This document shows, in pieces, positions 50,958 to 58,642 of a stretch of 64,000 bases of DNA. The first letter of the stretch is position 1. The number at the start of each line of letters is the position of its first letter. The position numbers were made by a program, and so were the translations under genes. The notes beneath the pieces are model-generated. The model did no database searches and was not told the origin of the DNA. It saw only the letters and a program-made list of their open reading frames with translations. The DNA comes from Pseudarthrobacter equi (lineage in GTDB: Bacteria; Actinomycetota; Actinomycetes; Actinomycetales; Micrococcaceae), in assembly GCF_900105535.1 (NCBI RefSeq), contig NZ_LT629779.1, forward strand, positions 496,001-560,000, in the 5' to 3' direction.

Positions 50958-52303
50958 TTGGCGTCCTCCACGACCAGCAGGTCGCGGCCGTTCGTTTCGG
51001 GGGTGAAGAAGGTGGTGGCGAAAGAGATTGACGCCAGCACCAGGGAGTAGATCGCGGGAACCAGCCAGGAGTGGCCGGTAGCTGCGAGCAGTGCCACACC
51101 GATCATCGGTGCAAAGCCGCCGGCGAGCACTGCGGAGATTTCGCGGCTGAGGGCGACGCCGGTGAAGCGGTGCTGGGAGCCGAAGAGTTCCGGCAGCAGG
51201 GCGCACTGCGGGCCGAGCATGGACTGGACGCCCAGGGCGATGCCCACCACCATGACCACCCAGACCAGGGTGACGTTGCCCAGTGTGACCAGGTAGAAGG
51301 CCGGGAGGGCGATGACGGCCTGGAACAGGGCGCCGTAGCGGTAGACGGGTACCCGGCCGAAGCGGTCGGACAGCGCACCGAAGGTGACCACCAGGACCGC
51401 CGCGAATCCGGCGGCGATCAGCAGGCCGGTGGGGCCGATGAACTTGTCGCCGGCGAAGACGCCGGCCGGCATGCTGATGAAGGACACCAGCAGCGCCGAG
51501 TAGATCGATGAGTTTCCGTTCTCACCCATCCGCAGGCCGATGCCCACCAGCACGTTCTTCTTGGAGTGCTTCCAGATCTGGCCCACCGGGTTCTTGACCA
51601 CGGCCTTGTGTTTTTCGAGCTCCTGGAAGACCGGGGTCTCCTTGAGCTTGAGCCGGATGAAGACGGCGATGATGATCAGGATGACGCTGGCCAGGAAAGG
51701 TACGCGCCAGAGCCAGCCCTGCAGGACTTCCTTGTCCGCCAGGGCCATCAGGGCGAAGGTGCCGGCGCCCAGGAGCGTGCCCAGCTGGATGCCCACGAAG
51801 GGCAGTGAGGCGAAGAAACCGCGACGGCGGCGCGGGGCCACCTCGGAGATCAGCGTTGTGGCGCCTGCCTGCTCGGCTCCGGCGCCCAGGCCCTGGAGGA
51901 TGCGCAGGGCAACCAGCAGCACCGCCCCGAGCATCCCCGCCTGCTCAAAGGTGGGGAGGAGCCCGATGGCGAAGCTGGCCATGCCCATCAGGCCGATGGT
52001 CAGGATCAGCACCATTTTGCGGCCAAACCGGTCCCCGATGTACCCGAAGACCACGCCGCCGAACGGCCGGGCCGCGAAGCCGACGCCGTAGGTGGCGAAG
52101 GAGGCGATGACGGCGCCGCTCTCGCCCAGCGGGGCGAAGAACAGCGGGCCGAAGATCAGGGCCGATGCGAGGCCGTAAATGTAGAAGTCGTAGTACTCCA
52201 GGGCCGAACCCACGGAGCTGGCAAGAGTTGCCCTTCGCAGCTGCTCCGGATCGACGACGGCGCCGTCCGCATCGGTCTGCGGTGATTTAGTACGAGTTGT
52301 CAC
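50954..52303 (-). CDS. MHS-family major facilitator transporter
   Basis: A 449-residue, 12-helix metabolite:H+ symporter. The GTG start at 52303 has AGGGAG upstream. Landmarks are SALEYYDFYIYGLAS at helix 1, GYIGDRFGRKMVLI in loop 2-3, and LQGLGAGAEQAGATTL in helix 4. It is first of a three-gene operon with two dehydrogenases, so it probably imports the hydroxyacid they oxidise. The promoter region upstream (52304-52474) carries CTGAACA half-sites shared with other members of the IclR-linked cluster. It is a paralogue of the transporter at 27488-28837. Confidence 0.92.
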   Translation of the reverse strand: MTTRTKSPQTDADGAVVDPEQLRRATLASSVGSALEYYDFYIYGLASALIFGPLFFAPLGESGAVIASFATYGVGFAARPFGGVVFGYIGDRFGRKMVLILTIGLMGMASFAIGLLPTFEQAGMLGAVLLVALRILQGLGAGAEQAGATTLISEVAPRRRRGFFASLPFVGIQLGTLLGAGTFALMALADKEVLQGWLWRVPFLASVILIIIAVFIRLKLKETPVFQELEKHKAVVKNPVGQIWKHSKKNVLVGIGLRMGENGNSSIYSALLVSFISMPAGVFAGDKFIGPTGLLIAAGFAAVLVVTFGALSDRFGRVPVYRYGALFQAVIALPAFYLVTLGNVTLVWVVMVVGIALGVQSMLGPQCALLPELFGSQHRFTGVALSREISAVLAGGFAPMIGVALLAATGHSWLVPAIYSLVLASISFATTFFTPETNGRDLLVVEDAK

Positions 52304-52381
52304 GAGAACTCCCTCTAATGCACTCCAGGCCCCCGTTGGCCTGGTGGGATAGCGACAACACCTGTTGTGTCGATCACTATG

Positions 52382-52407
52382 CTGAACACAATACAGCAAG
52401 CTGAACA
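52382..52407. promoter_or_regulatory. Paired CTGAACA sites upstream of the MHS transporter operon
   Basis: CTGAACA at 52382-52388 and again at 52401-52407, 19 bases apart, in the 171-base gap between the IclR gene and the transporter. The same half-site occurs in the palindrome at 53309-53326 and the inverted repeat at 55195-55233. Probable IclR-family binding sites. Confidence 0.55.
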
Positions 52408-52474
52408 ACTGGCAACAGTTTTTTGTTTTGTTGAGAAGCGGCGTTCCTCTGCGGCTTGGAGTCCGCGGCCGCGC

Positions 52475-53272
52475 TTAGCCCATAGGGTTGCCCAGCGAGT
52501 GCGCCAGCTCCTTGAGCTCCTTGACCATCTGCGAGCCCTGTTCCGGAGTGTAGGTGGCCTTCAGCGCGGTGACGGACAGGCCCAGGCTGGGACCGTGGGC
52601 GCCGCGCGTGGGAACAGACACGGCCAGGCACACCACGCCGGTGGTGCTTTCCTCGTCCTCGAAGGCGTAGCCCTGCTCGCGGATTTCGCGCAGCTGCGAC
52701 TTCAGTTCCGCCCCGGTGCGCAGCGACTTGGGCGTGAGGACCGGCAGTTCGGCGTCGTCAGGGAACATCCCTTCGATGTCGTGCACGTTGAGCCGGGCGA
52801 TCAGCGCCTTGCCTACGGCGCAGAGGGATACCGGCATCTTGTCGCCGATATTGGAGGTCAGGCGGACTGCGGGGTGGCCCTCGTAGCGGGCGAGGTAGAT
52901 AACGTTGGTTCCGTCCAGCATGGCGATCCGGACGGTCTCCCCGGAGAGGACGGAGGCCTGTTCGCAGTAGCGGTAGAACTCCTGGACCTCGTCCATCCGG
53001 CCCAAGTAGGCAGCGCCGAGTTCCACCAGCTTGCGGCCCAGGGTGAATTCCGCTCCCTGCCGGGTGATCAGCCGGGCTTCTTCGAGCGCCAGCAGGAGAT
53101 TGGAGGTGGAAGACTTGGGAATCCCCACTTCGCGCGAAAGGTCGCTGAGGGTCAGCCGCCCCGTTGCAGAAGCCGCCAGCGCATCCAGGACGGCGGCCGC
53201 ACGCGTGACTGCCGGCGCCGGCGAGGCGGCTCCCGACTTGTCCGGTGAAGCGGGGGTGCGGGAATCGGCCAT
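52475..53272 (-). CDS. IclR-family transcriptional regulator
   Basis: A 265-residue regulator. The N-terminal winged helix-turn-helix covers about residues 20-85 (VTRAAAVLDALAAS, then TLSDLSREVGIPKSSTSNLL). The C-terminal IclR effector domain follows (about 95-260), with VIYLARYEGHPAVRLTS, the DKMPVSLCAVGKALIA motif and GVVCLAVSVPTRG. IclR proteins bind small acids and either repress or activate. It lies between the FAH/hydroxyacid-dehydrogenase pair and the transporter/dehydrogenase operon, all on the same strand, and all three promoter regions share a CTGAAC half-site, so it probably governs the whole 49-55 kb cluster. Confidence 0.93.
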   Translation of the reverse strand: MADSRTPASPDKSGAASPAPAVTRAAAVLDALAASATGRLTLSDLSREVGIPKSSTSNLLLALEEARLITRQGAEFTLGRKLVELGAAYLGRMDEVQEFYRYCEQASVLSGETVRIAMLDGTNVIYLARYEGHPAVRLTSNIGDKMPVSLCAVGKALIARLNVHDIEGMFPDDAELPVLTPKSLRTGAELKSQLREIREQGYAFEDEESTTGVVCLAVSVPTRGAHGPSLGLSVTALKATYTPEQGSQMVKELKELAHSLGNPMG

Positions 53273-53308
53273 GATTCTCCTTAGGTTGCCGGGACTGACT
53301 GCAGTGTC

Positions 53309-53326
53309 CGTTCAGTCAACTGAACG
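53309..53326. promoter_or_regulatory. Palindrome upstream of the IclR gene
   Basis: Arms CGTTCAGT and ACTGAACG are perfectly complementary around a central CA. The site ends 37 bases upstream of the IclR start on the minus strand, consistent with autoregulation. The ACTGAAC arm matches the half-sites at 52382-52407 and 55195-55233. Confidence 0.65.
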
Positions 53327-53384
53327 CTATCCATCATAAGTGCCCCGGCGAATGTGCGGTCCCGAAGAATACGGGAGCGGCCCG

Positions 53385-54122
53385 TCAACCCACCGCGCTG
53401 GCCAGGGTTCCGACGCCCTCCACCACGATGTCCACGCGGTCGCCCGGCTCCACCGGCACCGCGGTGCCGGGCGCGCCAGTCATGACGACATCCCCGGGCT
53501 CAAGGGTCAGCCAGGAGGTGACGTAGACAAGGCAGTCCACCACAGAGGAGGGCAGGTTGAACGTCCCGGAGTTGGCCTTGGGCACTCCGTTGACGAAGAC
53601 GCCGATGCCAGCCCGCTCGGGATCCGGAAGGGCGGTTTCTATCCACGGTCCGAGTGGCGTGTAGTTGACGCCGGCCTTGCCCTGGAAGTTCCGCTCGTCC
53701 ACCGCGTTCTGATCCACGTTGGTGACGTCGTTGACGCAGGTGTAGCCGAGGACGTGGTCCAGGGCGTTCTCTGCGGTCAGGTCAGCTGCCTGCTTGCCGA
53801 TCACCACGGCGAGTTCACCTTCTACGTTCACTGTGCCGCGGCCGCGTGCGGCGACGATCCGGTCGCCAGGTCCGGCCACTGTGTGGACGGACTTATGCCA
53901 TGCCTGGATGGGCAGTGGGTGGTCGTTGAGGGTCAGGTTGTGGCCGATGCCTACCACTACCGCCGGGGCCACGGGAGCGAGGAGCTCCGCCTCACCTGCG
54001 GGGGTGGTGCCGCCCGTGAAGCGGAGCGGTGCCTCGAACGGGTCGACGATGTGGTGCCATGATCCGGCCCGTTCAACCGCGTGCCGGGTCCCGGACGCTG
54101 TGTTGATTCTGGCGATGCGCAT
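53385..54122 (-). CDS. Fumarylacetoacetate hydrolase family protein
   Basis: A 245-residue FAH-fold enzyme. The metal site is visible as EGELAVVIG (Glu residues) and VNDVTNVD, with the DERNFQGKAGVNYTPLGPW region supplying the Lys and substrate loop. This family cleaves or hydrates acylpyruvates and related oxo-acids (ureidoglycolate lyase, 2-keto-3-deoxy-L-fuconate hydrolase, hydratase/decarboxylase types). It follows the D-2-hydroxyacid dehydrogenase gene by 19 bases, so the two probably act in sequence on a 2-hydroxy or 2-oxo acid. Exact reaction unknown. Confidence 0.9.
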   Translation of the reverse strand: MRIARINTASGTRHAVERAGSWHHIVDPFEAPLRFTGGTTPAGEAELLAPVAPAVVVGIGHNLTLNDHPLPIQAWHKSVHTVAGPGDRIVAARGRGTVNVEGELAVVIGKQAADLTAENALDHVLGYTCVNDVTNVDQNAVDERNFQGKAGVNYTPLGPWIETALPDPERAGIGVFVNGVPKANSGTFNLPSSVVDCLVYVTSWLTLEPGDVVMTGAPGTAVPVEPGDRVDIVVEGVGTLASAVG

Positions 54123-54141
54123 TGGTTCTCCCGGTACTGGC

Positions 54142-55194
54142 TTAGTAGAAGTGGACGGTGTCCACGAGGTGGGGAAGCTCGCCGCCGTCGAGGAAGGTGC
54201 GGAGGTTGCTGCAGAACCGCTCGGTGATCAGCCGGTTTTCGGCGGCGCTGAGGGCTGACGTGTGGGGCGAGACCATAACCCTGGGGTGGCTCCACAGGGG
54301 GCTGTCCCGGGGCAGCGGCTCCACGGCGAAGACGTCCAGGCAGGCGTAGCCCACCTGGCCGTTCTCCAGCGCCTCCAGCAGCGCATCCTCATCCACCACG
54401 GTGCCTCGGCCAACATTGACGAAGGTGGTGCCGGGTTTCATGGCCGCGAACAGTTCCCGGTTGAAGAGTTTCTCTGTGTATTCGGTTCCGGGCAGGGTGT
54501 TGACAACGGCGTCTGCCGTGGCGAGGAGTCCGGGCAGGCCCGCGTTGTCCACCACCTGGTGGATGCCCTCGATGGGCTCAACGGTCCGCTTGGTGCCGCT
54601 GACGTTCATGCCGAGCGCCCTGGCGATCCGGGCCGTTTCCAGCCCGATTTCGCCCAGGCCGCTGATCACCAGGTTCGAGCCGTTGACCAGGCGGGTGGGT
54701 ACCCGCAGGTCGGGCCAGGCCTTGGCGGCCTGGTCCTGGGCCAGCTCGGCGCTCCGTTTGAAGCCGTTCAGGATTCCCATCGCCGCAAATTCGGCGAGGG
54801 GAAGCGCGTGTACTCCGGCGGAGGTGGTGATCCGGAATTTCTGCAGGACGTCCTGGCCGAGCCCGGATGCCTTGACCGCTCCGCCTGCCCCCGCCGCCAT
54901 GGCATGGATCCATTCGAGTGCGGGGTTATCCCGGGCGATGCGGGCCAGGCCCGCAGGGCTCTCATTGGGGAAGCCGTAGAGCACTTCGGCCCTGCCGAGC
55001 ATGGCCCAGTAGCGTTCCTCCTGCCCGGGCGTGCGCTCGAAAGCGGGATCGCCGGCGTGGTCTGCGGGAAAGCGCTCCGGCGGGAGGAGGCCGGGCTCGT
55101 ACAGGACGGTGATGGACGGATCGACGGCACGGATCTGGTCCACGAGCTCTGCTTCGAGCGGGACGGCGATGGCCACAGTCTTGGGAGAAGTCAT
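54142..55194 (-). CDS. D-2-hydroxyacid dehydrogenase (NAD(P))
   Basis: A 350-residue D-isomer 2-hydroxyacid dehydrogenase. ATG 55194 is chosen as start; ATG 55224 would add ten residues, and neither has a strong ribosome site. The cofactor-binding motif is VISGLGEIGLETARIA, followed by the family segment NVGRGTVVDEDALLEAL with the catalytic Arg region, and the catalytic His in VSPHTSA. The enzyme interconverts a 2-hydroxyacid and a 2-oxoacid. It is the first gene of a pair with the FAH-family hydrolase, behind an inverted repeat carrying the IclR-type half-site. Confidence 0.9.
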   Translation of the reverse strand: MTSPKTVAIAVPLEAELVDQIRAVDPSITVLYEPGLLPPERFPADHAGDPAFERTPGQEERYWAMLGRAEVLYGFPNESPAGLARIARDNPALEWIHAMAAGAGGAVKASGLGQDVLQKFRITTSAGVHALPLAEFAAMGILNGFKRSAELAQDQAAKAWPDLRVPTRLVNGSNLVISGLGEIGLETARIARALGMNVSGTKRTVEPIEGIHQVVDNAGLPGLLATADAVVNTLPGTEYTEKLFNRELFAAMKPGTTFVNVGRGTVVDEDALLEALENGQVGYACLDVFAVEPLPRDSPLWSHPRVMVSPHTSALSAAENRLITERFCSNLRTFLDGGELPHLVDTVHFY

Positions 55195-55233
55195 CTGTTC
55201 ACTATACTGTCTGCTGGCTAGCATGCTGAACAG
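55195..55233. promoter_or_regulatory. Inverted repeat upstream of the hydroxyacid dehydrogenase
   Basis: CTGTTCA (55195-55201) and TGAACAG (55227-55233) are perfect 7-base inverted arms, 25 bases apart, directly before ATG 55194. The CTGAACA half-site is shared with 52382-52407 and 53309-53326. Confidence 0.55.
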
Positions 55234-55264
55234 TTTGGACTATGTTTCTGTCACTGCAGCCGGG

Positions 55265-56545
55265 TCATGCGGCTTTGACCACCGGAAGTTCGTCCCAATG
55301 GGTGGTGTACCGGGGCGAGCGCATGTCACGCTTCATGGTCCAGTCGAGGCCGGACTTGATGCCGGCATGTCCCAGCCCGATGGCCCCGCGCCCGAAGCGC
55401 CGGCTCACATCGTCAAGCAGCGGGCCGATGCCGCGTTCCTCATGCCGGTTCTCGAACAGTTCGAGCGGCGACTGGTTGCCGCTGGGCCGCAGGTCGGTCA
55501 GCATGATCCCCGCCTTGGCATATTTGAGGCCGTCCCGGATGTGGGGGAGCAGGGCATGTGCCGCCCTGGTCAGCAGCAGCGGGTCCGCCGTCGGCATCGG
55601 CAGCGAAACGCATACGGACGGGTACGCCTGCTCCTGTTGGCGGAAGGGTGACGTGGCGGCAAATGCCGTGAGCACTTTCGCCTGCAGGCCGTGCTTGGAC
55701 AGCCTGGCGCTCGCCTGCTGCCCGTAAATGCTCAGCACCTGCCGCAGGCCGTCCGCACTGGCGACCGGCGTGGCGAACGATCGCGAGAAGATCAGCTGGT
55801 CCCGGCCGATTCGCTCCTCCTCCATGGGAATGCAGGGGGTGCCCCGCAACTCGAGGACGGTGCGCATCAGCACCACCGAAAACCTGTCCCGGATCATCAC
55901 CGCATCGGCGCGGACCAGGTCCTGGACCGTGAAGATCCCCAGGACGTTGAGCCGCTTGGTCAGCCTTCCGGCGATGCCCCAGATCTCGTCCACGGGCAGC
56001 CGGGCCAGCAGGCTGTCCCGGACATCGTGGGGGACCGCCTCCCATAAACAGACCCCGTCAAAGGCCGGGTTGTTCTTGGCCCACTTGTTGCAGAGCTTGG
56101 CGAGCGTCTTGGTGGGTGCGATGCCCACGCATACGGGAACGCCCACATGCCTGCGGACGGCGTCCTTGATGGTGCGTCCGAGGGGTAGCAAGGTGCCGGC
56201 GTCCCCCTTGACCCCCAGGAACGCCTCGTCGATGCTGTAGACCTCCAACCAGGCCGAGTACCTGCCGAGCAGCTCCATGACCCGCGCGCTGATGTCGCCG
56301 TAGAGTTCGTAGTTGCTGGATTTCGCCACGAGGCCCCACTCCTTTGCCCGCGGCGCGAGCTTGAACCAGGGTTCACCGGTGGTGATGCCGAGTGCCTTCG
56401 CCTCGGGGGAACGGGTAACGGCGCAGCCGTCGTTATTGGACAGGACCACCAGTGGGCGGCCCTCCAGCGAGGGGTCGAAGGCCCGTTCCGCGGACGCGTA
56501 GAAACAGTTGACGTCTACGTGGGCGATCTGCGGCATGTGGCGCAT
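55265..56545 (-). CDS. umuC: Error-prone DNA polymerase V subunit UmuC
   Basis: A Y-family translesion polymerase of about 427 residues. ATG 56545 starts just before IAHVDVNCFYASAE, the first catalytic Asp motif; a GTG at 56590 would overlap umuD. Other landmarks are LSNNDGCAVTRS, the palm motif YSIDEAFLGV with catalytic Asp-Glu, the helix-hairpin-helix-like IWGIAGRLTKRLNVLGI, and the C-terminal UmuC-specific tail TTHWDEL. It copies damaged DNA during the SOS response together with UmuD, whose gene lies immediately upstream. The NND-C-x-V-T-R-S segment separates UmuC from DinB. Confidence 0.93.
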   Translation of the reverse strand: MRHMPQIAHVDVNCFYASAERAFDPSLEGRPLVVLSNNDGCAVTRSPEAKALGITTGEPWFKLAPRAKEWGLVAKSSNYELYGDISARVMELLGRYSAWLEVYSIDEAFLGVKGDAGTLLPLGRTIKDAVRRHVGVPVCVGIAPTKTLAKLCNKWAKNNPAFDGVCLWEAVPHDVRDSLLARLPVDEIWGIAGRLTKRLNVLGIFTVQDLVRADAVMIRDRFSVVLMRTVLELRGTPCIPMEEERIGRDQLIFSRSFATPVASADGLRQVLSIYGQQASARLSKHGLQAKVLTAFAATSPFRQQEQAYPSVCVSLPMPTADPLLLTRAAHALLPHIRDGLKYAKAGIMLTDLRPSGNQSPLELFENRHEERGIGPLLDDVSRRFGRGAIGLGHAGIKSGLDWTMKRDMRSPRYTTHWDELPVVKAA

Positions 56546-56571
56546 GAGGGCAGGTTTAGCCACGGCGGGCC

Positions 56572-57003
56572 TCAGACATGGTGCAGGCACCTTGTGGCGA
56601 CTCCCCAGATGGTCAGTTCGGAAAGCGCCGATACCTTGATGTCCTGGTACCGGGGATTTTCCGCCTGCAGGACGATTCCGGTGGCCGTGATGCGCAGCCT
56701 CTTAACGGTGAGTTCACCGTCCAGCACGGCAATCACGACGGACCCGTCCTTGGGTTCCAGCGCGCGGTTGACGATCAGCTCGTCCCCGTCGCTGATGCCG
56801 GCACCCTCCATGGAGTTTCCGGTGACCCTGACAACAAAGGTGCTGGTGATGTCCTTGATCAGGTGTGCGTTCAGGTCGATCCGCCCGTCGAAGTAGTCCT
56901 GTGCCGGCGATGGAAAGCCGGCCGCGACTGCCACGGGAGAGATCAATACCGAGAACAGCGACGCGCCTGCATCTATCACGCGAGGCCCGACAATAACGCC
57001 CAC
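56572..57003 (-). CDS. umuD: UmuD, self-cleaving SOS mutagenesis protein
   Basis: A 143-residue S24/LexA-type protein. The GTG start at 57003 has AAGGGTG upstream. The autocleavage site is Ala28-Gly29 (VAAGFPSPAQDY), the nucleophile Ser64 (GNSMEGAGI) and the general base Lys101 (TVKRLRI). Spacing equals that of E. coli UmuD (24-25, 60, 97) shifted by four. RecA-stimulated cleavage yields UmuD', which joins UmuC. The pair is transcribed from a promoter carrying an actinobacterial SOS box at 57017-57032. Confidence 0.93.
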   Translation of the reverse strand: MGVIVGPRVIDAGASLFSVLISPVAVAAGFPSPAQDYFDGRIDLNAHLIKDITSTFVVRVTGNSMEGAGISDGDELIVNRALEPKDGSVVIAVLDGELTVKRLRITATGIVLQAENPRYQDIKVSALSELTIWGVATRCLHHV

Positions 57004-57016
57004 AACACACCCTTAT

Positions 57017-57032
57017 TCGAATATTTGTTCGA
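57017..57032. promoter_or_regulatory. LexA-binding SOS box upstream of umuDC
   Basis: TCGAATATTTGTTCGA matches the Gram-positive/actinobacterial LexA consensus (TCGAAC-N4-GTTCGA) except at one position. It ends 14 bases before the umuD GTG and points to SOS induction of umuDC. Confidence 0.85.
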
Positions 57033-57090
57033 TAAGTTCAGTGTAGCGCCGGACGCCGACAATGAGCCCGGCGTTGGGTCATTGCGCTAT

Positions 57091-57128
57091 GACATAGATG
57101 AATGTAAATATATACGTGTGTCTATGTC
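57091..57128. promoter_or_regulatory. ArsR operator-like inverted repeat over the arsR start
   Basis: GACATAGA (57091-57098) and TCTATGTC (57121-57128) are perfect 8-base arms around an AT-rich 22-base spacer (ATGAATGTAAATATATACG region). The right arm overlaps the arsR start codon. ATAGATGAATGT-type AT-rich repeats are common ArsR/SmtB operators, so this is the probable arsenite-responsive site. Confidence 0.65.
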
Positions 57129-57474
57129 TTTGGAATTGACCGCGGTCCAAACGGTTGCTTGCTGCTCCCCGCTGGCGCGGGAGCCCTTGTCCCTGCCCGA
57201 GGCTGAGGGAATCGCGCCACTGTTGAAGGCCCTGGCGGATCCGGTCCGGTTGCGGCTGATGTCCCTGGTCGCCTCGCATGAGGGCGGTGAGGCGTGTGTC
57301 TGCGACCTGAACGACGCCTTCGAGCTGTCCCAGCCGACGATCAGCCACCACCTGAAAATCCTGCACGGGGCCGGTCTGCTGGACCGGGAGAAGCGTGGCG
57401 TCTGGGTTTACTACCGGGCCCGCACCGAGGCCCTTCAGAACCTCGCCACACTGATCGGGGGACAGGCGACGTGA
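57124..57474 (+). CDS. arsR: Arsenic-responsive repressor ArsR
   Basis: A 116-residue ArsR/SmtB-family winged-helix repressor. ATG 57124 is used; GTG 57118 would add two residues. The DNA-recognition helix is in LSQPTISHHLKILHGAGL and the wing in REKRGVWVYYR. Candidate arsenite ligands are the vicinal Cys13-Cys14 near the N-terminus and Cys58 or Cys60 in ACVCDLND. The combination of an N-terminal Cys pair with a cysteine near residue 55-60 is like the Corynebacterium glutamicum ArsR rather than the E. coli type. It heads the operon with aqpS, arsC, a flavoprotein and arsN, and diverges from umuDC. Confidence 0.92.
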   Translation: MSLELTAVQTVACCSPLAREPLSLPEAEGIAPLLKALADPVRLRLMSLVASHEGGEACVCDLNDAFELSQPTISHHLKILHGAGLLDREKRGVWVYYRARTEALQNLATLIGGQAT

Positions 57475-58181
57475 GCGTCCTGGCGCGCAGAGCCGGTGCC
57501 GAGCTCGTCGGTACGGCATTCCTCGTGATAGCCATCGTGGGCTCCGGGATCATGGCGTCACGGTTGTCCCCGGACGACGTCGGGCTGCAGCTTCTGCAGA
57601 ACAGCGTGGCCACAGGCGCCGCCCTGGTCGCGCTCATTGTCGCCCTGCAGCCGGTCTCCGCCTCGTTCAACCCCGTCGTCACCCTGGTCGAACGCGCCTT
57701 GGGCATGATTGACACCAGAACATCGGCGGCTCTGATCGGCGCCCAGTTCCTGGGCGGCCTGGTGGGCGCCCTTGCCGCGAACCTGATGTTCGGCCTGGAC
57801 GCCGTCACGTTCTCCACGCGTGAAAGAGCCGGGGCCGGCCTCTGGCTCGGCGAGGTCATCGCCACCATCGGGCTGCTGCTGGTCATCTTCGGCACGGTCC
57901 GTTCCGGGAGGACCGACCGGGTCGCGTTCGCCGTCGGCGGCTACATCACGGCAGCGTACTGGTTCACGTCCTCCACCAGCTTCGCCAACCCCGCCGTCAC
58001 GATCGCCCGGACCATCACGGACACCTTCGCCGGGATCTCCCCGTCGTCCGCTCCCGCTTTCATCCTCGCCCAGCTGGCCGGCGGGGCAGCCGGCTACGCC
58101 CTGGTCCGATTCCTTTACCCCGCCCTTGCTGCTTCCACCGCTGCCGCGGCGGTCGCGGCTGATCGAAAGGTGCTCTCGTGA
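57471..58181 (+). CDS. aqpS: Aquaglyceroporin of the arsenic operon (AqpS-like)
   Basis: A 236-residue MIP-family channel with six hydrophobic helices. The GTG start at 57471 overlaps the arsR stop (GTGA). The two half-helix signatures are SFNPVVTLVE, an NPV variant of the first NPA box, and SFANPAVTIAR, a standard second NPA box with the selectivity-filter Arg. In Sinorhizobium meliloti AqpS in an arsR-aqpS-arsC operon lets arsenite made by the reductase flow out down its gradient. No ArsB or Acr3 pump gene is present here, so this channel is the only arsenite exit in the operon. Confidence 0.9.
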   Translation: MSVLARRAGAELVGTAFLVIAIVGSGIMASRLSPDDVGLQLLQNSVATGAALVALIVALQPVSASFNPVVTLVERALGMIDTRTSAALIGAQFLGGLVGALAANLMFGLDAVTFSTRERAGAGLWLGEVIATIGLLLVIFGTVRSGRTDRVAFAVGGYITAAYWFTSSTSFANPAVTIARTITDTFAGISPSSAPAFILAQLAGGAAGYALVRFLYPALAASTAAAAVAADRKVLS

Positions 58182-58588
58182 GCCACAAGCCCTCCGTCCT
58201 GTTCGTCTGCGTCCACAACGCCGGCCGTTCCCAGATGGCCGCCGCGTTCCTCGCCACCCTGGGCAAGGGTGAGATTGAGGTCCGCTCCGCCGGGTCCCAG
58301 CCCGTGGACAAGGTCAATCCCGCCGCGGTCGAGGCGATGGCCGAGGTCGGTATCGACATGTCCGCCGAGATCCCTAAGATCCTCACCACCGAGGCCGTGA
58401 AAGGTTCCGACGTCGTCATCACCATGGGCTGCGGTGACGAGTGCCCCTACTTCCCGGGGAAGCGCTACGAAGACTGGGTCCTGGAAGACCCCGCCGGCAA
58501 GGGCGTCGACTCCGTCCGGCCCATCCGCGACGAGATCAAGACCCGGGTCGAGGCGCTGATCGCCTCCCTGACCCCGGCTACCGCATAA
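58178..58588 (+). CDS. arsC: Arsenate reductase ArsC (low-molecular-weight phosphatase fold)
   Basis: A 136-residue reductase. The GTG start at 58178 overlaps the aquaporin stop. The phosphatase-like loop is VCVHNAGRS, with Cys11 as nucleophile and Arg17. The Asp motif is in VLEDPAGKG and the redox region is GCGDECPYFPG with two further cysteines. This fits the thioredoxin-coupled or actinobacterial mycothiol/mycoredoxin-coupled class; the exact electron donor cannot be decided from sequence. It turns arsenate into arsenite, the substrate of the upstream channel. Confidence 0.92.
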   Translation: MSHKPSVLFVCVHNAGRSQMAAAFLATLGKGEIEVRSAGSQPVDKVNPAAVEAMAEVGIDMSAEIPKILTTEAVKGSDVVITMGCGDECPYFPGKRYEDWVLEDPAGKGVDSVRPIRDEIKTRVEALIASLTPATA

Positions 58589-58642
58589 CCCGTCACCCGA
58601 ACGGCACCGTAAGTGCGCGCCGACGATTGAAATGAGGACAGC

